Part shown: positions 48,042-60,134 of the stretch, piece by piece
Position numbering within the stretch: the first letter of the stretch is position 1
Layout of the letters: the number at the start of each line of letters is the position of its first letter
Position numbers and translations under genes: made by a program
Assembly: GCF_014805625.2 (NCBI RefSeq)
Contig: NW_023998493.1
Span: 978,082 to 1,042,081, forward strand
Direction of reading: 5' to 3'
Length of the DNA stretch: 64,000 nucleotides
Origin: Glossina fuscipes
Taxonomy: Eukaryota; Arthropoda; Insecta; Diptera; Glossinidae
Notes under the pieces: generated by a model
Database searches by the model: none
What the model saw: only the letters and a program-made list of their open reading frames with translations
Told to the model about the DNA's origin: nothing

Positions 48042-48083
48042 TGCATAGATACATAGATACATAGATACATAGATACATAGATA
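48042..48083. repeat. (ATAGATAC)n octamer microsatellite
   Basis: About five tandem ATAGATAC units, visible directly. Confidence 0.9.
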
Positions 48084-48469
48084 TAAAACATATATACTTA
48101 TATATTATACATATACTATACTGTATACATGGTAACAAATAGACACACACATTAATGTACTTGGCTACGTATTTCGCCCATGGAAATTTGTAAATTTACT
48201 TTTACATGTCTCTTTTCATTTGTACCACCCGGAGGGAGACATCAGAGACGTAGTAGCATGTGTATACTATAAAGGAAAGAGATTCATAACATCGTCAACA
48301 TCGGATGAACACAGCTACCCTGGCCCCACACAAATATGTTGTACGATCTCCGATAAATATTTTTACGGGGTTCAATCATTGACGTATTTAAAATAACTCT
48401 TTTAATGAGCGCAATAATTCGAAGGGTCTTAAAATGACTAACATTTTATTTAATGCTTAACAATGATCA

Positions 48470-48790
48470 ATACATCGCGAAACAAGGCAAGAGAAAAAGT
48501 TGTTCTTTCACAATTCAACCCCATTCAATGATAATATTTCAATTTTTACAATTTCTTCCATCATTTCTAGCAAATCTTATGCTGCCGAACATGTTTTCGA
48601 GACGTGCTAACAGATAATAGTCACTTGGAGGCAAATATGGAAAATAGAAATGATGAATAGAACATCATTCCAATTGGAATCCGTGCAATTTTGTTAATCC
48701 AACTATCGATTTGTAAGAGAGGATTTTTTGTTTCCAATAAGCAGACGCGATACTTATTTGAAAAATAGCTTTCCAATCCGCAAATTCGCA
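48470..48790 (-). pseudogene. Mariner-like transposase C-terminal relic
   Basis: One minus-strand frame reads SYKSIVGLTKLHGFQLE, a stop, then HHFYFPYLPPSDYYLLARLE. It lines up with the mariner stretch that runs from the second to the third catalytic aspartate (...L.W..L.HPPYSPDLAPSDYHLF...). The PPSD is in the position of the third aspartate. The HQDNA motif is not recognisable upstream and the following part is frameshifted, so the copy is old. It is not the same copy as the one at 16233-16722, because both carry this region with different changes. Confidence 0.45.
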
Positions 48791-49504
48791 TGCAACATAG
48801 TCAATTCACTGCCTCTTGATATCTTTAGGACGTCAGCCGTCTCTTGATACTTCACTTTTTTTAAATATTTTTGGTCTAACCATATGTATTGGATGCCCAC
48901 TGCAGCATCACCAGGTATCAACAATGTCCGTATGTGCCGCGCATAAACTCTTGTCTCCGACGAAAAAGAGTTGTCAAAACAGTTTTCAAGTTGGGTGTGA
49001 ACGATATGTTTTCCATCAAGAAGTAAAGTCTTTTAACTTGTTTCATACCAACATAAAAATTGGATTTTTTTTATTGCCATAAAATTTTGACAGGCGTCAG
49101 TTGAACAATCGCACTTTCTACAAATAGTTTGGGTCTTTCGTTAAAGATCGCTTCTATATATCAATTCCGTGAATTATTTACTAATGTTTTTTGCCTGTGC
49201 ATATTAAATGCGTGCAGTATTTACACCTGGGCTTAATTATTATTAAAATATTTTTTTCTTTGAAAAAAATGGATGAGAAAAACGGAATATTTTTGCATTG
49301 TAAATATCAAAATTGCATACGCGATCCTACCATAACGTAGCATTGCAATGCATTACGAAGCACAGACAGCAAGAAACTACAAGAAAAAAAAAGCCAAGCG
49401 AAGGTAAAAAATGGCTGGAATGAAATTTATGCAAAACATGTTACCATTGGGTAAGGCCGACGCCTCAATAGATTAAATGTATCACTCCGCCCAGTGGAAA
49501 TCTT

Positions 49505-49795
49505 GATTTCTTTCCATAACAAAAAACGTTTCCAACTAAAAGCATATTTCGCATGGAATCTTTATATAAATTTGAAACGTAAAAAATAGAGCTCTGTGGT
49601 CCAAATCTGTTGCAATTATTTTTAACACTAAATTATTATTATGGATCAATTTTCATCGTAAAATGCTAAAAATTACACCTTCTAGCAACACAAAAGCCTA
49701 CTGTGCTTAGGAGCGTTTGTAAGGTGGGGGAGGGTTAAAAAAATTAGCTCTATCTCGACCGAATTTTTTTTGCGTCAGTTTAGTTCGTCGACATA
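49505..49795 (+). repeat. Dispersed repeat family A, middle part, before an insertion
   Basis: AAGCATATTTCGCATGGAAT, CTCTGTGGTCCAAATCTGTT, AAAATGCTAAAAATTACACC and AGGGTTAAAAAAATTAGCTC follow the first half of the 26095 copy. Similarity stops near 49795. Confidence 0.65.
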
Positions 49796-50164
49796 TTGTT
49801 TTGTGCTGCTGTGGACAAAACGCGATGAGACTGTATTTGTTTTAAATAGTTGCGCTAAGATGTTGGTGTGTGTATTTTTGGGTAGGTTGGAATGATTATT
49901 GTGAACAGTTGACATAAATTTCGTGACACGTGCCCTGCTGGGTTAATGCCGGTATTGTTCTTTTTTAGTTTTCATGTTGTCAGCGATTCTTTTTTCTTCG
50001 ATTCGCCTATACCACGATATTCACAAGATTGTTAAACTATTTCCGGGTCATAAGTCCAAATTTGGTCGCTGGTAATTCATACATTTTCGATCGTTGTCAG
50101 TCCTAGAAAGCATCTCTTTTTACGCTTCAACACGACGACGCATTTCAAGCAAATTCGAAAGTTC
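49796..50164. other. Unique DNA interrupting a family A copy
   Basis: About 370 bp that other family A copies lack lie between the two halves of one copy. No terminal repeats or coding sequence were found. Confidence 0.45.
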
Positions 50165-50375
50165 TGGAACAAGACGTTGTACGGGGAATGGTACTAAAAA
50201 TGGTCCAATCAAATCCATTTCTAATAGATTTCATTCTTTAGTCAAAACCAATTACTGTATGATATTCGCTAAGATACCTCAAAATTAGAAGCTGAATGTA
50301 TGTTGAACGAAATAATATATGAACAGACATACAAGTTTGAGTAGGTATAATAAAAGATAGATCTACCTTAAGAGA
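50165..50375 (+). repeat. Dispersed repeat family A, 3' part, after an insertion
   Basis: ACGTTGTACGGGGAATGGTA, AATGGTCCAATCAAATCCAT, AGATACCTCAAAATTAGAAG and ATGAACAGACATACAAG follow the family order. The GACA tract is nearly lost. Confidence 0.6.
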
Positions 50376-50979
50376 ACAGGTCAGTGCAAAGTTATCAAAA
50401 AAAAAAAAACATTACATTTTATTAGATTAACACAGACTTTCAACACTCTAGAGCAAGTGTAAAAAATTTCAGAAGCGAAAAGTAATTTTCTTAAAATGTT
50501 GAGCTTTTCTTTAGGCTCTTCGGGAAACGTGATTTCGAATTTTGAATACGTGCGTTTAAAAGCAGTTTCGAACAAATACGTGGTAGTTTGTCATCACAGC
50601 GGTTTCCTCCCTTAAATCCTCCCATAAAATTTATACACTTTGTATCGCAAGTGGTGCAGCGATCAGAATTTAAATAAGAAATGCACCATGGTCATGAATG
50701 GAACGCAGAGTGTCATCGTGCATACTTATTGCATAACACTGAACCATAGCTTCTGTTCAGAAATAAAAATATTTTCTTACTATAATCTGAAAAGATAGAA
50801 AATGAAAAAAGTGAATTCAATCGATATTTTATGTAGATAAGTGCGCCATAGCTAGTGACATTGTTAGCACCAAGGAACACATGCCGCTAAAAGAAGTTTT
50901 TTTTTTTGCGGCAAAGGGCATTATTCAGAAATTTAATTAAAGATCCAGTCATAAATTTCCATTAAAAGCTGTAGTACAG

Positions 50980-51355
50980 AAGTTTGCGGCAAGGGTTTAA
51001 CGTGAGTTCCTGCCTGAAAGGCTTAACCCCACGGTGGCCCAAGCCACTTTTAAGCGTAATATACGCCCCCTGGCGAGTTAGAAAATCCCCACAGAGTAGG
51101 GGCCTAAACAACACCAGAGTCCAGAACGGTTTATTGCGTATGGATCAATAAACCCCACTCTCGTCAGTGGTGAGGCCTAGCTGCACTCGATTGTTCCACT
51201 TTGGCTTGGAACTGCCAATCACAACCACCACGAGTACTCCATGAAGAGCCGCACCCAAGCAGTCAGGGCTCACAAATTGATCAGCATTATGCGTTCAAAA
51301 GGGGGAAAAATGCGCTCGCTTCCACCATAAGATTTCCACGGCGCCGTTGATCAAT
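50980..51355 (-). mobile_element. GC-rich block, candidate retroelement 3' end
   Basis: This block is clearly GC-richer than everything around it and contains short inverted repeats such as CCCC..GGGG at about 51097-51112. On the minus strand it has words like GAGCCCTGACTGCTTGGGTG and TGGGGATTTTCTAACTCGCC that look like a non-coding 3' region. No frame in it codes for a recognised protein, and the 86-codon minus frame just beyond it (51351-51611) is not recognised. I suggest a relatively young transposable element end, but could not name the family. Confidence 0.35.
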
Positions 51356-51611
51356 TACCACCATTATACGCAGGCATCCGTGACATTTGTTTCAAAAGTA
51401 CTTTAGGCAAAAGGGTGAAAAGCCTGCCAAGCTGTAGTACAATCAAAACTAAGTCTGTAACCAATTGGAGAACTTGCCAAGAGAGGCGCTCTTCTTCAGC
51501 TCCAATGAAGTATTTATGGAATAAAACCGTTAAATTCTTACCAAAGACAAATTTCGAATAAATTCTCTTTCGATGCGTACGCCGACAGAAATGTATCATC
51601 AATAAGCCCAA

Positions 51612-52483
51612 TCGAATTGGATTTACTTCGCCACAAAGTAGTTAGTGTATTGGGCGACAATCATACATAATCCAAATTGTTATATCAGACCAAGAAGAAG
51701 TGAAACATACAGGGAAAATTAATATCATACGCGAGGAGAAATAGACATTTAGAAGACTGTAGTTACAACGTCAAGAATGAATTCCTTGCATCTTATTTTA
51801 TTATTTATTTATTTTTTTTAAGTCTTTTTTTTTCGTAAATAAAATTGAAAAGTTGAATATAACGCTGCTTTAGCTGTAGCGTATATATTATAAAAGAAAA
51901 ACTTCACGTGGTAGACGGTACTTGGTTTTCATGGTAAATAAAGCAAATTGCGTGCCAGTCTTTAATCCACTTACAGCATGAAGTGGTTCCATGTTCAACA
52001 CGCACTCTACTTATCTATCAAGTAGAAATTTATATTAAATATTTATATTTATGTTTTTCGCTTCATTCTCCACGCAATGACGCAGGCCTTTGGTTTACTT
52101 TAAACTTGTATGCGTACATATATATGTACATATGTCTATATAGCCATGAAGAATGAATAAAATTAAAAGGAAAAAAAAAAAAAAAGAATTAATTCATTCA
52201 AATTATATTTTCACAAAATTTATGTCGTACATATGTATATATGAAAATAATAAAATTGATAAGATAATGTGTTGTTATTTAAAATTATACATTCGAAATT
52301 TATTAACAGTTTACAGGAAGGAAGGGAAAACAGCTCGAGAAATAAATTTGAGTTTTGTTTTTTGTCTGGCAAAATACTTCAAAAAGGTAGATAGATAGGC
52401 TAACTAAGTTTACTCGAGTCGAGGTGGGCTTAAAAATGTATGTACATGTACATATATGCAAGGAAACACATATTCTTTTTAGT

Positions 52484-52514
<31 letters not shown>

Positions 52515-53155
52515 GCCTTTTTTGTGAATGTTTTGTAGGCGTTAGATATCTGGCTATAATTGTGAGATACATAGACATTATCAAGCATATCTAAAATCGT
52601 CCAAGGCAGCAAGTGCGTAAATAAATGTTTTCTAAACATGAATATTGAACATGCGAATAAGGGAAGAGGAGTGGCGTCTATCTTCAAATATGAAAATTTC
52701 CATTCTTACTAAAACGATTATTGTATTGTATTGCTACACCACCATTAAATTATTAAGTTGCTGGGAATGTACGCAACATCCTGAAGGACACAGTTTTTAT
52801 TATACCGATCGGATCAGATTCATTTTCTAAATCAATTTAAGCTTGCCAATTCAGCAAGAAAATTTCTAATCTTCAAAATCTCTCAACAAAGTGATAGCAT
52901 TTTAGCATATTAAATTGACGTGAATTATTTAGATTGAATGGACTACTTTTTTGAGCCTCTTCCCAGACAGCTGTTCCTAAGGTAAATAAGCGCTTTTATA
53001 CCGCAAAAACTCTACTTGTTAATATTTTATAATACAACCTGGTCCATGACACTAACATAATATAAACCATTGGACTTTTTAAGGCTGTCAAAAAAAAACA
53101 AGCCGTTATGTGACAACCAATTCCAAGTTTTAGTACTTTATGCCGAAAGTAGGTG
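51612..53155. other. AT-rich DNA with simple repeats, no gene
   Basis: Contains a T-rich tract at about 51800-51835, an A-run at 52171-52185 and TATATGTACATA strings. No coding sequence was recognised. Confidence 0.4.
52490..52514. repeat. (TA)n microsatellite
   Basis: About 12 TA units visible directly. Confidence 0.9.
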
Positions 53156-53159
53156 ACGA

Positions 53160-53400
53160 ACAACAAGACCATTGACAACAAAATTAACTTTGCTAAATTT
53201 GGACCTCTCTATTTCGCTTGTCCAATATAAAGGCTTCCTTCAAAAGTATGCCTTTAGATAAAAAAAAAATATTATTTTTTCATACTCTATCCCGTAAACA
53301 GATCGTGGATTGCATTAGCCGAAGTGGTGTAGAATATTTAATATTAGTGCTTCCCCAACTATAAGGGTTTCATTTGTTGTATGCTACACTACTTGTAGTA
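53160..53400 (-). repeat. Dispersed repeat family A, 5' portion, inverted and diverged
   Basis: On the minus strand ACAAATGAAACCCTTATAGT, then TGGGGAAGCACTAATATTAA, then ATTCTACACCACTTCGGC match the family terminus. Farther in is a 'aaaggcatacttttgaaggaagcc' block like the 'gcaaaggcatatttttcatgaag' block at 26194. Confidence 0.65.
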
Positions 53401-53884
53401 TAAGGATGTATGTCATAGATGTATGCTACATCCAGAAAGGCTGTATGATTGAAGCAATGCAAAAAGAATTTCTGCGGTTTACCTCACGTGAATTAAGATG
53501 GGATACCGACAAGCCCTTACCATCGTATGTACATGGGTTAGTTCTTATCTCTTGAACTTGAAAGATTGATCTTTTGAATAGGCTTTTTGATAAAACTTAT
53601 TCAAGCAGATATTTCTTCAGGTTCCTTGCTCAGTAAGCTTGATCTTAACATTCGTTAACGCAAAGATTCTCAACGAATTTCCTTCCTTCTAAGTCGCCTC
53701 AGTGAACAACGAATGAATAAAAAGAGAGTTATGAACTCTTATTTCTTCTCCTCGTGTTACGTGAACAATTTTATGATGCTTACTATTTGTTTTCAATAGA
53801 TGATTCTAGTGATCATATAAAAATATTGTTGCTTAACTTCCACGATTACGGCTGAAGTTCAATTGGTCATACGTTGAATCTCCC

Positions 53885-54480
53885 ATTGTGTTATATAGTT
53901 ACTCCTGGCGCCGGTGTGCAAGGTCCAGAAGGAAACTTCAGAGATCTCATAAAATCTATATTTCTTAACCAGCATCGCATTCTAAATTGATTTAAGCATG
54001 TTCGTCTGTCCGCCTGTCGGCCATGCCCTACAATTTGTTTTTCTTTCCGAAAATGATTGGATGCTTTAGCTTTGCATGCCTCTATTCAAACTTGGTATAT
54101 GGAATCGGGTTAGCAGTATTTCGACCGTTTAGAACCGCAAGTAACTTAAGTTTTTCGGCGGTGCTTTGGTCGGTTTTAAAACGGAGATAATTTCAAGAAT
54201 ATATTCATAATGCTACTTATGGGAAGCGTCAAACTTTCAATATCAGTTGTTTCAATATTAAGCAAACAATCATTTTCACTTATTCTACCTAATGTTGCTA
54301 GGTTGGAGGTGTGTTCACATTGATAAAAAGTTTGCGAGACCCAGGAATAGGCTGTACAGCTTTAATAAAAAATGTATATTCTTGTACAGGATTAAATTCC
54401 CAATCGGTCAAGATTGAACCTTTCGTGGGTCTTGCCGTTTGTATGCGTCTCTCCGTTAAACCTTTTGCTAGTCACAAGAT
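53885..54480 (-). mobile_element. Family B tails, two in the same orientation
   Basis: Block 1 (about 53920-54030, minus) reads CCGACAGGCGGACAGACGAA, CATGCTTAAATCAATTTAGA, a 'ggttaagaaatatagattttat' stretch and GAAGTTTCCTTCTGGACC. Block 2 (about 54310-54460, minus) repeats a weaker 'atacattttttattaaagc' and CCTGGGTCTCGC end. Two tails on the same strand suggest a tandem or nested pair. The interval between contains 'tcaaacttggtatatggaatcgg', which resembles the internal region at 60265-60310. Confidence 0.55.
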
Positions 54481-55700
54481 CACGATGTCAAATTCAAATT
54501 TGAAAAACATTTAATGTCTTGAGCGCACGTTAGTACGAACTGTGGTACAAAGCGGTCGAAGAGTATGGCTGCCAATGTGAAATGACCATTTTCTTGCGTA
54601 TATTCTACAGGCTTCTACTGTGTCTATATAAAAATGGAAAAATCGATCATTCCATGTCCATGTCATTTTTTTGGAGTTTGAATTTTTTTTAAGTGAAGGT
54701 GATGGTACAGAAGGTTCGGCCATAGTGAATAAATTTTTCTTATTTGTTTTATATTCATTCTACTGCGGAGGTAAATTTTACCTAAACAAAATACACTGTG
54801 AATTCGTAAGCCGGTCACAGGTTTTTTGACAGAAATATATGTGTGCATGGAAAGAAATGCATATACAACACAAAAAACAACAGAAAAAACAACAAAGCAA
54901 AAAAACAAAAATGAGGATATTTTAATCACAGACAGTCAAGTCCATCTTTACAATACCTTATAAAGGATTCAAGCTAACTCGGGTTGAATTCTTTTTGATA
55001 TTCGTAGTTAGGTGAAAACAATTCTATAAATTTATTATATACCCTTCGTCAAGAGAGCGACGGGCGTTCGTACACTCGAAAATTTTGTCTACTCTATAGC
55101 ATCAGTATTTATTACATTTTTAGCTGTGATAGTAATACTCATGGTAGCTTCACAATTAATTTCTTTTGGACCGCAATTGTGATTATAAAATTTCGTCAAA
55201 ACTCATGACTAGCCCGTCTTACGCCAGCTGTTCGCCAGGCTCACATGATTAATGAAAGTGTGTGCGAAACTTTCGACATTTTTTAATAGCGGCGTAATAT
55301 GGGCCCTGTTGTGTCTAGTTACAGGTATATCCGGGGTAAGTGTTCTACAGAGATACAAGAGGTTTGTTTACCAACTAAGACCTTTTACAGGGCTACACGG
55401 TTTTTTTGCATTCGCCTTCGCTTGTCCTGGAGTTACCTGGATACCGCGCAACACATCACCGCAACTAGTCGTTTTTTAACCGTATTGCCCGTCCTTGGCA
55501 AAACCTACCAGTAATGATTTGATGTCTCCGTTTTCAAAACGAACATTCACAAACACTACTACCTTTCTCCACCCCTTTCATCCTACATCTCTTCTTGATC
55601 ACCGCTGCATAGGTGTGACATAATCGACATCGACAATATCGGAATAATCCGTGCCTATCAAAAACAAGGAAAAGGAGGGTAAATCAATTTAACCACACGT
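54481..55700. other. Unannotated DNA
   Basis: A TATATACCCTTCGTCAAGAG string at about 55040 resembles the tail end of GACA-type repeats, without the rest. Two overlapping frames at 55252-55514 were read and not recognised. Confidence 0.35.
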
Positions 55701-55714
55701 TCGTTTAATCGAAC

Positions 55715-55790
55715 TCGTGTGGATGTCCAAGCCCTGACCTGGTGATCAATTAAAAAACGCATCCCTGGTCGACTTTCTGTTCTCTGCTAG
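55715..55790 (-). repeat. Weak tRNA-like SINE head
   Basis: On the minus strand TCGACCAGGGATGCG and later CACCAGGTCAGGGCTTGG align loosely with AAGTCAGGGTTCGAG of the head at 63661-63725. A cloverleaf cannot be drawn. Confidence 0.25.
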
Positions 55791-56997
55791 CAACCACTGC
55801 TATATAGAACGAATCGTGAAGGCAACAAATCCGTGTTAAGTATTTTTGAAAATCTTTAAACTGCACACTATATGTACTTAATTTTCTGGCATGTGGTAAA
55901 CATCAGGCACCCTGAAGGTTGCAATTTGTGTTCGCATACATAAAAGATAATGTCTCTGAGCAGACAGATGCATTTTTGCTGCTGTACATATACATAAGTA
56001 AGCGTACGTATGCCTCGGTTAACTGACTACATTGCCTGTTAAAAAGACTTTAGTGATTTTGTTTTTATTTTATTTTTATAATAAAAAAACCGACAAAGGA
56101 TTTTATTTTCGTTCTGTTTCTTTTTTGTTATCAGCTAGCAGACAGACAAACGGATGTATAGCATTACTGAAGCGTATTCAAGCAGTGATCGTGCAGAGCC
56201 AACATAATTGCTGCTTATGGCCTAAAAAAGAAAGAAACAGAAAAAAAAGACGAACGACAAGCATTAATGTTTCCTTTCGTATAAGAAAACCAACGAAAAC
56301 CAAACCACACTGAACCATATCAAAAAACCATAACAGTCATAAGTAACACCAGCAAAAAAGAAAAAATAATAAGAATTCTCTCTTGCAAGCAAATGACCAT
56401 GAACGGGGTCTATGTAGATGCATATAATACGATTGTGCCTGCATGTATTAAGTTTAATGTAAAGTTTTAAATTTCAGACTTTATCGCTTGGCTTAGGTAG
56501 GTCTCTTGAGGCTTTAAGCGAAAAAGAAAAAAAAAAAGAAACAAAAAAATAAAAAAAAACAAAAAGAAGAAAAAGTTAAGAGAAATGTGTCGATGTTGAG
56601 GTTAATGGAGGTGCTGCCCTGTTTTTATTGTGCTGTTCAGAAAGCACTGAAATCGAAATGCAAGAATATGTTATATACACATATGTTCATGTATTTGTGC
56701 ACTTTTGTTATGCTTCAGCTGCTTTTTTTCGAAATTTGTTTTTCTGTTTTGTTTGTAACCTCAATATGTGATCGTAACCGTTCTTTTTTTTTATTTATTT
56801 TTTTAATACCACACAGCACACATACCAAGATATCTGATTGTGTGTGTACGCATATACTTGGGCATATATGAAACGATCTTATGTTCCCAGTAAAGATACA
56901 AATAATATGAAAGTTGCTTAGTTTCCTGTTCACTGTTTATTCACTAATGGGGATGATGTGCTATTTGTAGTGCAAACACACACACGTGCAAATATGT

Positions 56998-57001
<4 letters not shown>
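55791..57001. other. AT-rich DNA with A-rich and T-rich tracts
   Basis: No gene recognised. An A-rich block lies at 56520-56580 and a T-rich block at 56780-56806. Confidence 0.45.

Positions 57002-57037
<36 letters not shown>
57002..57037. repeat. (TA)n microsatellite, longest in the window
   Basis: About 18 TA units visible directly. Confidence 0.95.
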
Positions 57038-57041
<4 letters not shown>

Positions 57042-57419
57042 GTAGATATATATATATTTCGTGCATAAATGTTTTATGTTTACACATATACTTTGTCTTT
57101 ATTATGTTGTTAAATACGAATCGGAGAAGAAATTTATTATAAAGTATGAGACGATATTTTGATAGCCGGTCGGTATAAAGTAAATTTTTTGTACACATGA
57201 CTGACAATTGTGATGCTCAGAATCATAAGCATTAGGAATGGTATGAACCAAACAATAAATAAAAGTCTTCCGACATCATTCAACATCAGGTTACTCTAGT
57301 TTCTTCATCTATCTGTCTAATTTGTTTGAGACACAACCTATACAATTTCCACTAATTACAAAAAAAACTCAAGGCAGAGCAAACCACTTGATCAATAACT
57401 TTTGACTTCTTCGGTCAAG

Positions 57420-57500
57420 ATTTGAACACACGGTGATCACTTGAGTAATGGATTATTCTAGTAACCAGGATACCGTACCGTCCGGCCTGGAAAATTAGGA
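57420..57500 (-). repeat. Possible tRNA-like SINE head
   Basis: On the minus strand GGTATCCTGGTTACTAGAAT is followed by CAAGTGATCACCGTGTGTTC and AAATCTTGACC. GTGTTCAAATC is B-box-like and is also present in the copy at 63555-63730. The body is missing. Confidence 0.35.
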
Positions 57501-59312
57501 GAACCACTAACTATGATTGTTGTTAGAATTCCACGCGCTAGTATCCTTCCTTCAGATTCAAAGAATAAAAAAGTACGTTTCTTTATAAAGTAAAAGCATA
57601 CTAAGGATAAGGATTGTGTCTATTGTTGATCAGCATGAAATGCTTGCTTAACTTAATCAAACTCGTCTGCCATATCTGTTGCTAGCGTTATGAAGATCTC
57701 AAATGTTAAGAAGGAAAACTGAAACTTCGATATATATTCTACGACCAAATTTAAAAGTTAACCAAATTTAAAAGAGTAATGAAAATAATGAAAGTCCGAA
57801 AGAACATTAACTTTACGCAAGTGTTTCATAAAGACGGCTCTATAGCGAATATCGACTGAATCATGTTTTTACTAGAAGGTCCCTGTCGCATTGCCAACAA
57901 AAAATTACGTATTTCATGAAATCATGTATATTCTATAACGCTGCGCATGTATGTTACACAACGAAAGACTTGAGATAATTCCGATTTAATTATAGCGAAC
58001 GAAGCGGAATCATACACTGTACTGGTATTATAGACATCGGTTAAACTCGGTAGCTTTCGATTATTGGCTCTCTATAACGATTAATAACGTTACGGTTGTC
58101 GATAAAGTATATATCTTACCTTCGCATGAAAAACCTTTCTGTCATAAAATGGTTGTGGAGTAGTACAGAGGAAATAACGATCGAGTTTAATCGATATAGA
58201 AAGCTATAAACCAGCCTTACATTTACTTGTTTATATACTTTTCTATCTGATCTGTTTTGTGTTCAACCTACAACCAGAAAGCGGTGTTGGCATAAGAGGG
58301 GCATTGAAAGTGGATCGAATCGAACCATTTATGTAAGAAAGGTCTTAGTATGTAAAAAAATATTACAAGTTTTAATATTTTTCGACAAAATATTTATTTC
58401 ATTTGTGGAAGTGCCATAGTCGCAAAAGTTAATACGAAAAGTTGAATTTGAAGGTCATACATACATTAATGCGCAAGCGGTAGAAGTTTGAAAATGAATG
58501 TGACGCATTTCCAAGGATGTTCATAATGGTTACAAGAGATTTTTCAATAAATACTATACAAAAGAGAACTATAGAATATCTGTTCTTGTGTTCAATTGGT
58601 TCAAGATTTTTTTTCTTCGATCATCAACTGGGAAACGTTTTCGCAAAGGTAAGTTAATTTTGCGTCAATCGGTGAAACAATTTTCAAGTGTTGCAGGTGT
58701 TAGAGTAAACTTAGAATGCTCCGTCTATTGTGGTTATGAGAAAACAGAAGTTTAGAGCTATAATTGAAGTATAATGAAAACGTGTGCAAATTAAGATATG
58801 CTAACGAAAAAAGGCAATTCTCTAAAAGTGCAACTACTGTACGCACGTACGTTAACGTATTCTCATCAAAACCAGAAAAAAACCTGTTAAAAAATCAATT
58901 TTTCCTCAACAAAGTGAAACAACATCATAATCGTTTAAAATAACTGTTGAAAATGCACAAAGAAAAGTATTTCAAGATACTCTCTGGGTTTTAAACTTGT
59001 TGGCAATTTTTTCGATTTAATTAAAAAATATGTTTTTTTTTATTTTTTTATCACTTATATGGATAAGAATTAATGTGCGTTCTTTTCTTCTTTGTATATA
59101 AATACATTGTATATTTTCTGTATTGTGAAAGTAAATATATATGTATTTATGTATGTATATATGCATGGAGATATTTTCATAAAATAACATATATTCGAAT
59201 CTATTGAAGGCACTTTTTCAAGTAAACAACTTGTATTGCGCAGTTTATTTATATATAGGATGGTGTGTCTTCTTGAAATTCTTATATACTTCTTTATTTT
59301 TATATATATATT

Positions 59313-59316
<4 letters not shown>
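57501..59316. other. Unannotated AT-rich DNA
   Basis: A 'tctatctgatctgttttgtgttcaacctacaacc' stretch at about 58242-58275 looks like a decayed minus-strand family A tail, but the rest is not visible. No gene recognised. Confidence 0.35.

Positions 59317-59342
<26 letters not shown>
59317..59342. repeat. (TA)n microsatellite
   Basis: About 13 TA units visible directly. Confidence 0.9.
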
Positions 59343-59344
<2 letters not shown>

Positions 59345-60130
59345 GTACACAATATTAAACATAAAAGAATACGGCTTTAGTATTACGCATGCGTAGCATG
59401 TGTTCTTTAGTTTCTAGGAAATCAATCGGGATTCTATTCCGATCCAAACACAAAACCTGTACAAGATAATTTAAGTGAACAAACGGAATTGTTGTTGTTT
59501 GCTGTTATGGACTTTGTTTACAAAATATGCAAGAAAAGTGCTGCTATAATTTCATATTCAATTCATAATTCATATCGCATGGAGGGAGGGCTCGATACGG
59601 CTGCTCTTTACAAAGTTGGATCACGTTTGCAAAGTTTTTCTGAGTGACGTTAGATGTATACATATGTGAGGTAGAACTACTGTTGGATTATCTATGGTCG
59701 CAAGTAATTTTGAAATTGACAATAAAAAATTACAAATATTTCGCTTAGTGTGAATTTTGATTACTGTCCATCTTAAAACAAGAAATTTTACGCTCAGTGA
59801 CGGTGTACTTTACTTGCCACCACATTTGGAGAACCTACAGATATTATAACGCATATGTACATTCTTCGCCTACGTGAGAGTTCGAATACATTAATCTACG
59901 TTCAGCTTCACTTTCGCGAATATTGGCGTAAATATCTATGGAAAATGGCGCCCAATGACCTTCAAACCGTACTTAAGTCTAATCATTCAACTGATCCCAG
60001 CCGACCAAGTATTTTGGGGTTTTTATACATTAATTTAAATACCAACAACTCGCCAAACGATTATCATAACTTCCTTTTTTATAACAACCACCACTAGAGG
60101 ATGAAGGGTGTAATCATTTTGTCAATAACG
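59343..60130. other. Unannotated DNA
   Basis: The 80-codon frame at 59855-60097 was read and not recognised. No repeat was identified. Confidence 0.35.
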
Positions 60131-60134
60131 ATTA

